Source: an uncultured Clostridia bacterium
GTDB lineage: Bacteria; Bacillota; Clostridia; Oscillospirales; Acutalibacteraceae
Assembly: GCA_945221685.1 (NCBI GenBank)
Contig: CALYNN010000012.1
Coordinates: forward strand, 1-16,974
Reading direction: 5' to 3'
Length of the DNA: 16,974 nucleotides
The translations under genes and the position numbers were made by a program. Below the pieces are notes generated by a model. The model was not told the DNA's origin, did no database searches, and saw only the letters and a program-made list of their open reading frames with translations. This document shows, in pieces, positions 6,799 through 13,631 of the stretch; position 1 is the first letter of the stretch; each line of letters starts with the position of its first letter.

Positions 6799-7868
6799 TA
6801 ATTCTCCTTTGTAATCTCGTTGTAGGTTTTCATCAGGCGCATTGCCTGCTGACCTGCTCTGCCTTCATTTGAAACAGAGATATTAATAAACTCAACAATT
6901 TTTTCAAGGGGATAATTTTTATTAAGAAGCTCTGCCCTGCAAAGATACCGCAGTCCGATACTTGAGGGTAAAAGGTCGCGCTGTGAATTTTCGAGAGATT
7001 TTTCTGCAAGCTCAAAGGCGAGATCGCTGTTTTCCTCTACCATATTTTGCAGGTCGCCGATAGTATATTTTTCAAGATAGGTTAGCTGCTCAATATAGTT
7101 TTGAGGGTCTATTTCGCATATTTCGCAATTACAAATCGAAGCAATTTTTTCAACAAGCTCCTTCATCTGCTTATTTGCACGAATATATTCACGAAGGGAT
7201 ACCATATCTATCAGCACATCGCGCGCCTCGTTGTTTGCAATTTTACGCTTAATCTCCTGACTGTAGCTGCTGACGGTATCGCGGATATTTACAAATTGGT
7301 CATCGGCAATTTCAAGCAGACCTGCCACGCGAGAAAAGGCTCGTGTAATATTTTTCGGAACACCGAATTCGGATTTGTAGCCTAAATCATGGTTAATTGC
7401 CGCCCATGTATGCTGAAGAATCGAACGAATTTGTATTTCAAATTTTTTATCGGTAAGATTTTCGGCATAGGTTCCGTTATCGGGCAAGGAAACAATATAG
7501 TGAAGCGACAGATAGCCGAAGGAATCGGGATTATGCGACGCCCGTTTGTCTACCGTGTTTTTGCTGTCTATAACAAAAAGGCTCTGCATAAGCTCAGCCA
7601 CCCTGTCAACATCGTCGGAAAAGTAGCATATTATTCTTGCGCCGAGAATATCGGTAACATCGTCAAGTGAGGAATACTTATCTCCCTTAAGCTCAAGCTT
7701 TCTTGCAAGACTGCCCTCCTCTTTTATACGGTGCTCAACTGCCATAACCCGTATTCCCGCATCGTTAAGAGAAATCTTTAGAAGATTTGAAACAATATTT
7801 CCAAGCTCGGCAAAATCTCTGCGCGAGGCATTATATTCCTCCATTATTGATTTGCATTTAGAATTCAT
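6798..7868 (-). CDS. RelA/SpoT-domain small alarmone synthetase with helical C-terminal extension
   Basis: 356 residues. Residues about 25-165 form a RelA/SpoT nucleotidyltransferase domain: HRIK (R47, K49), DILGARI (D73), SFGYLSLHY (Y119, H123), FEIQIRS (E144, Q146) and AAINHDLGYK (H160). These match the residues needed for pyrophosphate transfer, so it should be active. It has neither the hydrolase domain nor the TGS/ACT region of long RelA. Residues 166-356 are helical and contain CNCEIC (C246, C248, C251), which I do not recognise. The ATG at 7866-7868 follows AGGGGTGAG; the longer frame to 7955 starts upstream of the promoter and is excluded. The product could be (p)ppGpp, ppApp or pyrophosphorylated tRNA, as known for toxic members of this superfamily; the sequence alone does not decide. 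Confidence 0.85.
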   Translation of the reverse strand: MNSKCKSIMEEYNASRRDFAELGNIVSNLLKISLNDAGIRVMAVEHRIKEEGSLARKLELKGDKYSSLDDVTDILGARIICYFSDDVDRVAELMQSLFVIDSKNTVDKRASHNPDSFGYLSLHYIVSLPDNGTYAENLTDKKFEIQIRSILQHTWAAINHDLGYKSEFGVPKNITRAFSRVAGLLEIADDQFVNIRDTVSSYSQEIKRKIANNEARDVLIDMVSLREYIRANKQMKELVEKIASICNCEICEIDPQNYIEQLTYLEKYTIGDLQNMVEENSDLAFELAEKSLENSQRDLLPSSIGLRYLCRAELLNKNYPLEKIVEFINISVSNEGRAGQQAMRLMKTYNEITKEN

Positions 7869-7881
7869 ATGCTCACCCCTT

Positions 7882-7908
7882 AAGCCGACTGATTTACTGT
7901 TTCGGCTT
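7882..7908 (-). promoter_or_regulatory. Leader hairpin abutting the ribosome binding site of the synthetase gene
   Basis: AAGCCGA (complement of 7902-7908) and UCGGCUU (complement of 7882-7888) form a 7-bp stem with a 13-nt loop. It begins within a few nt of the predicted transcript start and ends one nt before the AGGGGUGAG site. It may control translation or stabilise the mRNA 5' end; as DNA it could be an operator. Confidence 0.45.
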
Positions 7909-7916
7909 GCATATCC

Positions 7917-7945
7917 ATTATAATAGATATTTTGCTTTGGTGCAA
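7917..7945 (-). promoter_or_regulatory. Promoter of the synthetase/hydrolase operon
   Basis: On the minus strand TTGCAC (7940-7945), a 17-bp spacer, then a perfect TATAAT (7917-7922). The predicted start near 7910 gives a leader of about 42 nt, most of it taken up by the hairpin at 7882-7908. Confidence 0.7.
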
Positions 7946-7999
7946 CTAAAAACAAAATTTTATAATTTTTACATTTTTCTTTTTATTTTCACTCACATA

Positions 8000-8008
8000 T
8001 GCTATTAT
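8000..8008 (+). promoter_or_regulatory. Extended -10 promoter for the GH31 gene
   Basis: TG-C-TATTAT with TG at 8000-8001 and -10 at 8003-8008, inside CATATGCTATTATG. The -35 position is only a T-rich stretch, so the TG element probably carries recognition. The predicted start is near 8015. Confidence 0.5.
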
Positions 8009-8043
8009 GAAAAAGAACAGTAAGTATAAGAGAGGGAACGAAT

Positions 8044-10383
8044 ATGCTTAAAAAATCACTGCTTACAAAAACAGACGCAAGGGCAGATGAAAGCCAAATT
8101 TATATTTCAAACGGAATAAGAATTACATACCTGACCTCGCGGCTTTTAAGAGTTGAAGCAGGCTCCTTTACCGATTTGCCAAGCTATGCAGTTTGGTTTA
8201 GAAAATTCCCTGCAGGAGAAATGAAGGTTACCGAGGGCAAAAATGAGCTTACGGTGGAAACAAGCGACATTATTTTACATATAAAAGACAGTAAGCCCCA
8301 CAGTGTATATTTTAAGGATACGAAAAAAACAGAGCTTTTTTCAAAGCAAAAAAATCTTAAGGGCACCTACCGTACTCTTGACGGCACCGTAGGCAGAGTT
8401 TCTTTAGGCGACGGCTTTATTACGGAAAACGGACTGTATCTTTTTGACGACAGCAAAAGCGTTTTGCTTGGTGAGGACGGACTTTTTGCGCCCCGAAGCA
8501 ATAACGGCAGTGACTTCTATGTTTTTGCCTACGGAAAGGATTACCGAGAAACGCTTAGGGCTTTTTATTCCATAAGCTCGCCTACTCCGATTATTCCCCG
8601 ATTTGCCCTTGGCGTTTGGTGGAGCAGATACCATGCCTACACTCAGCAGGAATATTTAGACCTAATGAAGCGTTTTAGAAAGGAAGACATTCCCATTACC
8701 GTTGCAACGGTGGATATGGATTGGCATTGGGTAAAGGACATTGACAAAAAATTCGGCGTTAAGTATAACGGCTGGACGGGTTACTCCTGGAACACGGAGC
8801 TTTTTCCCGACTACAGAGAATTTTTAAGGGAGCTTAAAGCCGATAATCTCCACATTACCCTTAATCTGCACCCTGCCGACGGCGTATTCTGCTACGAGGA
8901 TATGTACGGCGAAATGGCAAAAGCAAACGGAATAAACCCCAACACAAAGGAGCAGGTAAAATTCAAATGCGGCAGCGACGCCTTTTGGAACAGCTACTTT
9001 GATATTCTTCATAAACCATACGAAAGAGAGGGCGTTGACTTTTGGTGGATTGACTGGCAACAGGGCAAAAAATCAGATGTTCAGGGACTTGATCCGCTGA
9101 AAGCACTTAACCACTACCACTATCTTGACAACGCAGAAAGCGGAGATATTCCGATGATACTGTCTCGCTACGGCGGTGCAGGCTCCCATCGTTATCCCTT
9201 AGGCTTTTCGGGCGATACGCAGATTAGCTGGAGGGTGCTTGATTTTCAGCCATACTTTACCGCCAATGCCGCCAACGCCGCTTACGGCTGGTGGAGTCAC
9301 GACATCGGCGGTCATCACTTTGGATACCGCGACGACGATTTATATTTAAGATGGATTCAATTCGGTGTATTTTCTCCCATTCTCCGTTTGCACTCAACTG
9401 CCATTGAGCTGCTTGGCAAGGAGCCTTGGAAATACAGAGAGGATGTTTACAAAAGCGCAAAGCACTGGCTTCAATTCAGGCACAGGCTTATTCCCTATAT
9501 TTTCTCTATGGACCATCGTTGTCACAAGGAGGGAATTGCCGTTTGCGAGCCAATGTATTATTCATATCCAAACGATAAAAATGCATACACCGTGCCAAAT
9601 CAATATATGTTCGGCAGTGAGCTTATGGTTTGCCCCATTACCGCTCCACAGCACAAGGAGCTTGGAATGGGCAGTGTTAAGGCTTGGATACCCGACGGAA
9701 TATATACCGATATATTTACAGGTCAAAAATACCACGGCGGGCAAACAATTACTCTTAACCGAGAGCTATATACAATTCCGGTGCTTGCCCCTGCCGGAGC
9801 AGTTATTCCCCTTTCAAATGACGGCGGCAACAACTGCGGCAACCCTGAAAATTTAGAGGCTTGGGTATATAAGGGAAGTCGCACCTTTACTATGTATGAG
9901 GACAACGGCAAAACCGATTTTGACAGTCACACGGCAAAAACCGTATTTGCCAACAGCCTTGACGAAGCCTCGGGCACAATCACTTTAAAAATCAGCACCT
10001 TCGGTGATACAGGCGTTATTCCTAAAAGCAGAAAATATACCATTCGCTTTAAAGACGCGGTTAGCGATGACATTACCGTTTCCTGCAAAGGCGCAAGGGT
10101 ATATACAGACGAAAACGGCTGTGCCGTAGCTCAATTTGATTACAGCGACGACACAATAGAGATAACCGTTAAAAACGCAAAGGACATTCCCCTTGAGCCT
10201 CCCCGCGACAGAGTGATAAGCATTATGTCGCGCTGGCAGGAGGGTACAATGAAAAAGGCGAATATATACAAAGCATTTGAGGGAATTGAAGATACAAATT
10301 CTCTGTTTCGTGCCTTGCATAAGGCAAAGCTTCTGCCTAAACCTATATTCAACGCAATATACGAAGCCCTTTCCAACATATAG
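8044..10383 (+). CDS. GH31 family glycosidase (alpha-glucosidase-like)
   Basis: 779 residues. An N-terminal beta-sandwich (about 1-180) is followed by a (beta/alpha)8 catalytic domain. It carries GVWWSRYHAY (190-199), VDMDWHW (223-229), the nucleophile motif FWWIDWQQG (D337) and the acid/base motif GFSGDTQISW (D391), then a long GWWSHDIGGH loop and C-terminal beta-domains. These are clear GH31 hallmarks, with both catalytic aspartates present. GH31 enzymes release alpha-linked sugars (glucose, xylose, sulfoquinovose, GalNAc); the substrate here is not readable. The last 50 residues are a charged helical tail. There is no signal peptide, so it is probably cytoplasmic. The ATG follows GAGAGGG. 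It is monocistronic, divergent from the alarmone operon, and ends in a hairpin shared with the GH30 gene. Confidence 0.93.
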   Translation: MLKKSLLTKTDARADESQIYISNGIRITYLTSRLLRVEAGSFTDLPSYAVWFRKFPAGEMKVTEGKNELTVETSDIILHIKDSKPHSVYFKDTKKTELFSKQKNLKGTYRTLDGTVGRVSLGDGFITENGLYLFDDSKSVLLGEDGLFAPRSNNGSDFYVFAYGKDYRETLRAFYSISSPTPIIPRFALGVWWSRYHAYTQQEYLDLMKRFRKEDIPITVATVDMDWHWVKDIDKKFGVKYNGWTGYSWNTELFPDYREFLRELKADNLHITLNLHPADGVFCYEDMYGEMAKANGINPNTKEQVKFKCGSDAFWNSYFDILHKPYEREGVDFWWIDWQQGKKSDVQGLDPLKALNHYHYLDNAESGDIPMILSRYGGAGSHRYPLGFSGDTQISWRVLDFQPYFTANAANAAYGWWSHDIGGHHFGYRDDDLYLRWIQFGVFSPILRLHSTAIELLGKEPWKYREDVYKSAKHWLQFRHRLIPYIFSMDHRCHKEGIAVCEPMYYSYPNDKNAYTVPNQYMFGSELMVCPITAPQHKELGMGSVKAWIPDGIYTDIFTGQKYHGGQTITLNRELYTIPVLAPAGAVIPLSNDGGNNCGNPENLEAWVYKGSRTFTMYEDNGKTDFDSHTAKTVFANSLDEASGTITLKISTFGDTGVIPKSRKYTIRFKDAVSDDITVSCKGARVYTDENGCAVAQFDYSDDTIEITVKNAKDIPLEPPRDRVISIMSRWQEGTMKKANIYKAFEGIEDTNSLFRALHKAKLLPKPIFNAIYEALSNI

Positions 10384-10415
10384 GCTTACAGTAAATAATC
10401 ACCATATGTAAAATT

Positions 10416-10443
10416 ATCCCCCGCACCGTTTGGCGTGGGGGAT
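10416..10443. terminator. Hairpin between convergent GH31 and GH30 genes
   Basis: ATCCCCC (10416-10422) pairs with GGGGGAT (10437-10443), and the stem extends inward to GCACC/GGCGT with one mismatch around a GTTT loop. T-runs on both sides are short and broken, so it is a plausible but imperfect bidirectional terminator. Confidence 0.6.
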
Positions 10444-10505
10444 ATTGTTCTATATTCTGTTAAGGTCTTCCACTCGAAACGGCAAAATAATTTTATAAAT
10501 TCAAT

Positions 10506-11852
10506 TTATCTTATAATTACGGTAGAAATGCTCATAGGCTCAAGGGTAATATTTTTGCCTATGGTATTACTTTCGCGAAGCTGATATTCCTGAGTTGTGG
10601 TAATTATACGCGCCGTGCCGAAATCAATATCGGGCGTTAAAATTCTTTTTCTTTTACTGTTATTGACTGCCACAAGAACCGTTTCTTTATTCGGTGCTTT
10701 AAAGGCAAACACGCTTAAGCCCATACTTTCTTTAAAGCCGATGTCAAGGCTGACACTTTGGGGAGGAATATATTTTGAATAATGCGCCATAGCGTAGTAA
10801 CGCATTGCAACGGTGTAATCCGACCAATCGTCGCTTGCGGCAACAAAGCCGTCGCTGTAACACCTGCCGTTGCTGTGCACCGCCCTTTCGCGCTGATTTG
10901 CACATACCCACGCAGTCCAACTGTCTGCCCCGGAATATATCAAATCCTCGCCGATAATTCTTGCAGTAATAAGGGCGCCCTCTATTTGCGTAATATCGTG
11001 CCTGCAGGGAAGCTCACACCACTCGCTCATATCAAGCCGCGGTGCTTTAACATTTTTCCTTGCCCATTTGCCGAAGCTGATTTTGTTTTGCAAATCATTG
11101 TCGCTTCCGTAGGAGTGATATGCAAAGGCACCCAAATATTTCATAATCAAAGGCTCGGAGCTTAACAAACGGTAATACTCCTTTGTAAGCTCTGAAATAT
11201 TTCCGCTTTCTGCTCCGTAAAGCAAAAGAGAGGAATTACGCCTTTCAAGCTCCTTTGCAAAGGCAAGGAAGCAATCCTTTACCTCTTGCGGCTCGTAATG
11301 ACAGCCCTCCTGCCAAACATTATCGCCGCCCCATTTCCACTGCGGCTCGTTTATGGGACTTATATATTTTACGGGAAATCCCATTTTTATAAAATGCTCG
11401 GCAATATCAATTAAATATTTTGCAAAATCATCATAGCAGGCTTTATCAAGATTGGAAAAATGCTCTGTAAATCCGCCGCTTGTCTGCTTAGTGACTGTAT
11501 GGGAATAATGGGGAGAATTTGCAAAGAAAATCAAAGTGTCAACATTACCTGTTTTAAGTGCCTCCTCCATAACTCTAACCGCCCTGCCGTCACGGCTGAA
11601 ATCGTAGCTTCCGTCATCAAGCATAAAGGACTCAACTCGCCGCCAAGGGTTATCAATACGCAAATTGCCCTCCTGCCAGCCGCCGCCTGCATTATAGCGA
11701 TAAATATTCATTTTAAGTCCGCTGTCACCGTAAAAAAGCTCTGCAAGCTCCTTTGCTTTTTCTTCGGGAACATATTGGCTCCACCAAGCTGCAGAGCCGC
11801 CGAAGCCCTTTAGGCTTTTTATTTTTTTTGCTTTTTTAAGATTAATTTTCAT
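10506..11852 (-). CDS. GH30 family glycosidase, cytoplasmic
   Basis: 448 residues. A TIM barrel with short beta flanks: KGFGGSAAWWSQ (15-26), YRYNAGGG (51-58), the acid/base motif SPINEPQW (E169) and the nucleophile motif LDMSEWCEL (E277). Both retaining catalytic glutamates of GH30 are present. The C-terminal 90 residues form the side beta-domain usual for the family. There is no signal peptide, unlike most GH30 xylanases and beta-1,6-glucanases, so it probably acts on imported oligosaccharides. Subfamily and bond (beta-1,6-glucan, beta-1,6-galactan, glucoside) are undetermined. The ATG lies 2 bp after the ClC antiporter stop, with the ribosome binding site AAAGGGC inside the ClC 3' end, so it is the second gene of a coupled operon. 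Confidence 0.9.
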   Translation of the reverse strand: MKINLKKAKKIKSLKGFGGSAAWWSQYVPEEKAKELAELFYGDSGLKMNIYRYNAGGGWQEGNLRIDNPWRRVESFMLDDGSYDFSRDGRAVRVMEEALKTGNVDTLIFFANSPHYSHTVTKQTSGGFTEHFSNLDKACYDDFAKYLIDIAEHFIKMGFPVKYISPINEPQWKWGGDNVWQEGCHYEPQEVKDCFLAFAKELERRNSSLLLYGAESGNISELTKEYYRLLSSEPLIMKYLGAFAYHSYGSDNDLQNKISFGKWARKNVKAPRLDMSEWCELPCRHDITQIEGALITARIIGEDLIYSGADSWTAWVCANQRERAVHSNGRCYSDGFVAASDDWSDYTVAMRYYAMAHYSKYIPPQSVSLDIGFKESMGLSVFAFKAPNKETVLVAVNNSKRKRILTPDIDFGTARIITTTQEYQLRESNTIGKNITLEPMSISTVIIR

Positions 11853-11854
11853 AA

Positions 11855-13423
11855 TTACTGCCCTTTAATTATTTTTTCGAGTCTTTCGTTATCGGTGGCA
11901 AATCTTCGTTGGCTGACAAGTATTACAAGCTCGTCGCCCTCCTTCAGCACCGTATCGCCCTTTGGTGTAATTGAAACATTATCTCGCTCAATGCTTACCA
12001 CAAGGCAATGCTTGCCCCAGTTAATATCCATTACCTTCTTTTTGCGCAGAGGACTGCCGATAGGGATAACATATGTTTTTAGTATTTTTTCATCTGTTTT
12101 TCTAAAGGCAGGCTCCTGATGCTTTGAATTAACAAGCCGTTCGAGCAATGCCTCATACATAGGACTGACGCCGATAAAGTCCGCCGTTGCATAGCTTATA
12201 AGGCTGACAACCGCCAAGGGCAGAAGATTATTCATATTGCCCGTCAGCTCAAATACCAAAACAGTACCGGTAATAGGTGCTCTGACTATTGCAGAGAAAA
12301 AGCCTGCCATTCCGAGAACAACAAATTCCTCCCACAGTCCTTCGCCTAAATTAAACTGATTTATTGCCACCGTGCCGATAATGGCCCCCAAATATGCGCC
12401 TAAAATACACAAGGGGTAAAGCGTTCCGCCGGGAGCCCCCGAAGCAAAGCAAATTGCACCGAACAGGAACTTTGCCGTTACAAGCACTAAAAGCACCGTA
12501 AGCTCCGGCTTTTCGCTTATCAGAAGCTCTGCCATCGAATGACCGCCGCAAAGAATTTGGGGCATTACCAGACCGACTGCCCCGCTGATAACAAATATTA
12601 CAGGCATTTTTATGTAGTTGGGTATTTTCGTAATGCGCTTGTTTAAATCCTGAAGCTTTATCATAACAATATTGTAGAGCACTCCGCTGACACCGAGAAT
12701 TACACCCATAAGTATCAGCATCCAATACTGCTTTAAGGGAATATTTGCCGTGTCGTAATTAAAGGTTGTGCTTTGACCGAAGAAAAGCTTTGAAATAAAA
12801 TCGGCAGTTACGGTTGCAACAATGCCCATACACAATATGCTCTTATCAAAGGAACGGTGTATTTCCTCAAGCACAAACATTATACCTGCAAGAGGTGCGT
12901 TAAATGCCGCCGCCATTCCTGCACCTGCGCCGCAGCTTATCATACGAAGCTCCGTCGTTTTATCTGCCTTGGTAATACGGGCAACACCCTTTGCCGCCAT
13001 ACCGCCAAGCTGAACGCTGGGGCCCTCTCTGCCAAGAGACAGTCCGCAAAATACAGATACCGTTCCGCCTACAAGCTTGCCGAGAATTACCTGCCACCAA
13101 TTTGAAGCAAGGTGGCCCTTTACCTCGCCGTTAATTTGCGGAATTCCGGAGCCTGCCGCCATAGGCACCCACTTGTTTATAAACGACACGAAAACCCCCA
13201 AAGCAATAAGCACCGAAAACCAAAGGGCAATTTTTACCGTACTGCCCTTGATTATATCAAGAGTCTTCATCAGTCCCGATTCTGCAAGTGAAAGCAAATA
13301 TCTGTAAAGCACGGCAATAAGTCCTGCAACTATACCTGTTTCAAGTCCTCTTACAATAAGATAAAAGCTTTCCTTTCGGGTGTATTCAATTTTTCTAAAT
13401 GTATTTTTTTCTTTTTGTTTCAT
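11855..13423 (-). CDS. ClC-type chloride/proton antiporter with C-terminal RCK_C-like domain
   Basis: 522 residues from the chosen start. A ClC membrane domain carries GSGIPQ (91-96), GREGPSVQ (gating glutamate E133), the proton-pathway glutamate in VLEEIH (E187) and GAPGGTLYP (329-337). The two glutamates indicate a Cl-/H+ antiporter rather than a channel; the GREGP and GAPGG motifs argue against the fluoride-specific clade. Residues about 455-520 (VIPIGSPLRKKKVMDI, then GDELVILV) resemble an RCK_C/TrkA-C ligand-binding domain. The frame opens at 13456, but that ATG overlaps the promoter -10. The double ATG at 13421-13426 follows GGAG, and the second gives the better spacing. The gene leads the operon with GH30. 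Confidence 0.9.
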   Translation of the reverse strand: MKQKEKNTFRKIEYTRKESFYLIVRGLETGIVAGLIAVLYRYLLSLAESGLMKTLDIIKGSTVKIALWFSVLIALGVFVSFINKWVPMAAGSGIPQINGEVKGHLASNWWQVILGKLVGGTVSVFCGLSLGREGPSVQLGGMAAKGVARITKADKTTELRMISCGAGAGMAAAFNAPLAGIMFVLEEIHRSFDKSILCMGIVATVTADFISKLFFGQSTTFNYDTANIPLKQYWMLILMGVILGVSGVLYNIVMIKLQDLNKRITKIPNYIKMPVIFVISGAVGLVMPQILCGGHSMAELLISEKPELTVLLVLVTAKFLFGAICFASGAPGGTLYPLCILGAYLGAIIGTVAINQFNLGEGLWEEFVVLGMAGFFSAIVRAPITGTVLVFELTGNMNNLLPLAVVSLISYATADFIGVSPMYEALLERLVNSKHQEPAFRKTDEKILKTYVIPIGSPLRKKKVMDINWGKHCLVVSIERDNVSITPKGDTVLKEGDELVILVSQRRFATDNERLEKIIKGQ

Positions 13424-13454
13424 CATTCTCCGCCGCTTTTCAATGTTTAAAAAC

Positions 13455-13465
13455 ATTATAGCACA
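13455..13465 (-). promoter_or_regulatory. Extended -10 promoter of the ClC/GH30 operon
   Basis: On the minus strand TGTGC-TATAAT, with -10 at 13455-13460 and a TG element just upstream, in AT-rich DNA without a clear -35. The predicted start near 13448 gives a leader of about 25 nt. Confidence 0.6.
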
Positions 13466-13500
13466 ATATTTTTTTATGTATATAGCTTTTTTTATTTTTA

Positions 13501-13534
13501 CAAATAAAACCGACGGCTCAAAATGAACTGTCGG
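13501..13534 (-). terminator. Terminator of the GH110 gene
   Basis: CCGACAGTTCA/TGAGCCGTCGG (complement of 13510-13534) forms an 11-position stem with one mismatch and one wobble around AAA/TTT. On the minus strand TTTTATTTG follows. A shorter T-run on the + side would allow weak function in that direction. Confidence 0.7.
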
Positions 13535-13557
13535 CTTTTAACATTAGATACCGTCTG

Positions 13558-13617
13558 CAGCTGATATGCTTTCATCATTTAACAAGCTTAGGCTGCAGTA
13601 ATAATCTAAATCAGCTG
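13558..13617 (-). other. Two-tier inverted repeat in the GH110 3' untranslated region
   Basis: CAGCTGAT (13558-13565) and ATCAGCTG (13610-13617) are perfect 8-bp arms 44 bp apart. A second, shorter pair (GCTT with AAGC) lies inside. The element occupies the space between the GH110 stop and its terminator and may be a structured mRNA 3' end. Confidence 0.35.
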
Positions 13618-13631
13618 TATTCAAATGATTC

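Noticed and set aside
7869..7955. 29-codon N-terminal extension of the alarmone synthetase
   Set aside because: It begins upstream of the predicted promoter and transcript start (about 7910), so it would not be transcribed from that promoter. The ATG at 7868 has its own ribosome binding site.
8184..9911. Open frames on the other strand and in other frames of the GH31 gene, and similar ones inside the ClC, GH30 and DUF2339 genes
   Set aside because: They lack ribosome binding sites and protein-like composition and lie wholly inside well-supported genes.
13424..13456. Start of the ClC gene at 13456
   Set aside because: That ATG overlaps the TATAAT box and has no ribosome binding site. The double ATG at 13421-13426 behind GGAG is preferred.
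13544..13624. 26-codon TTG frame after the GH110 stop as a gene
   Set aside because: No ribosome binding site and no recognised homology. It is kept only as part of a low-score observation.
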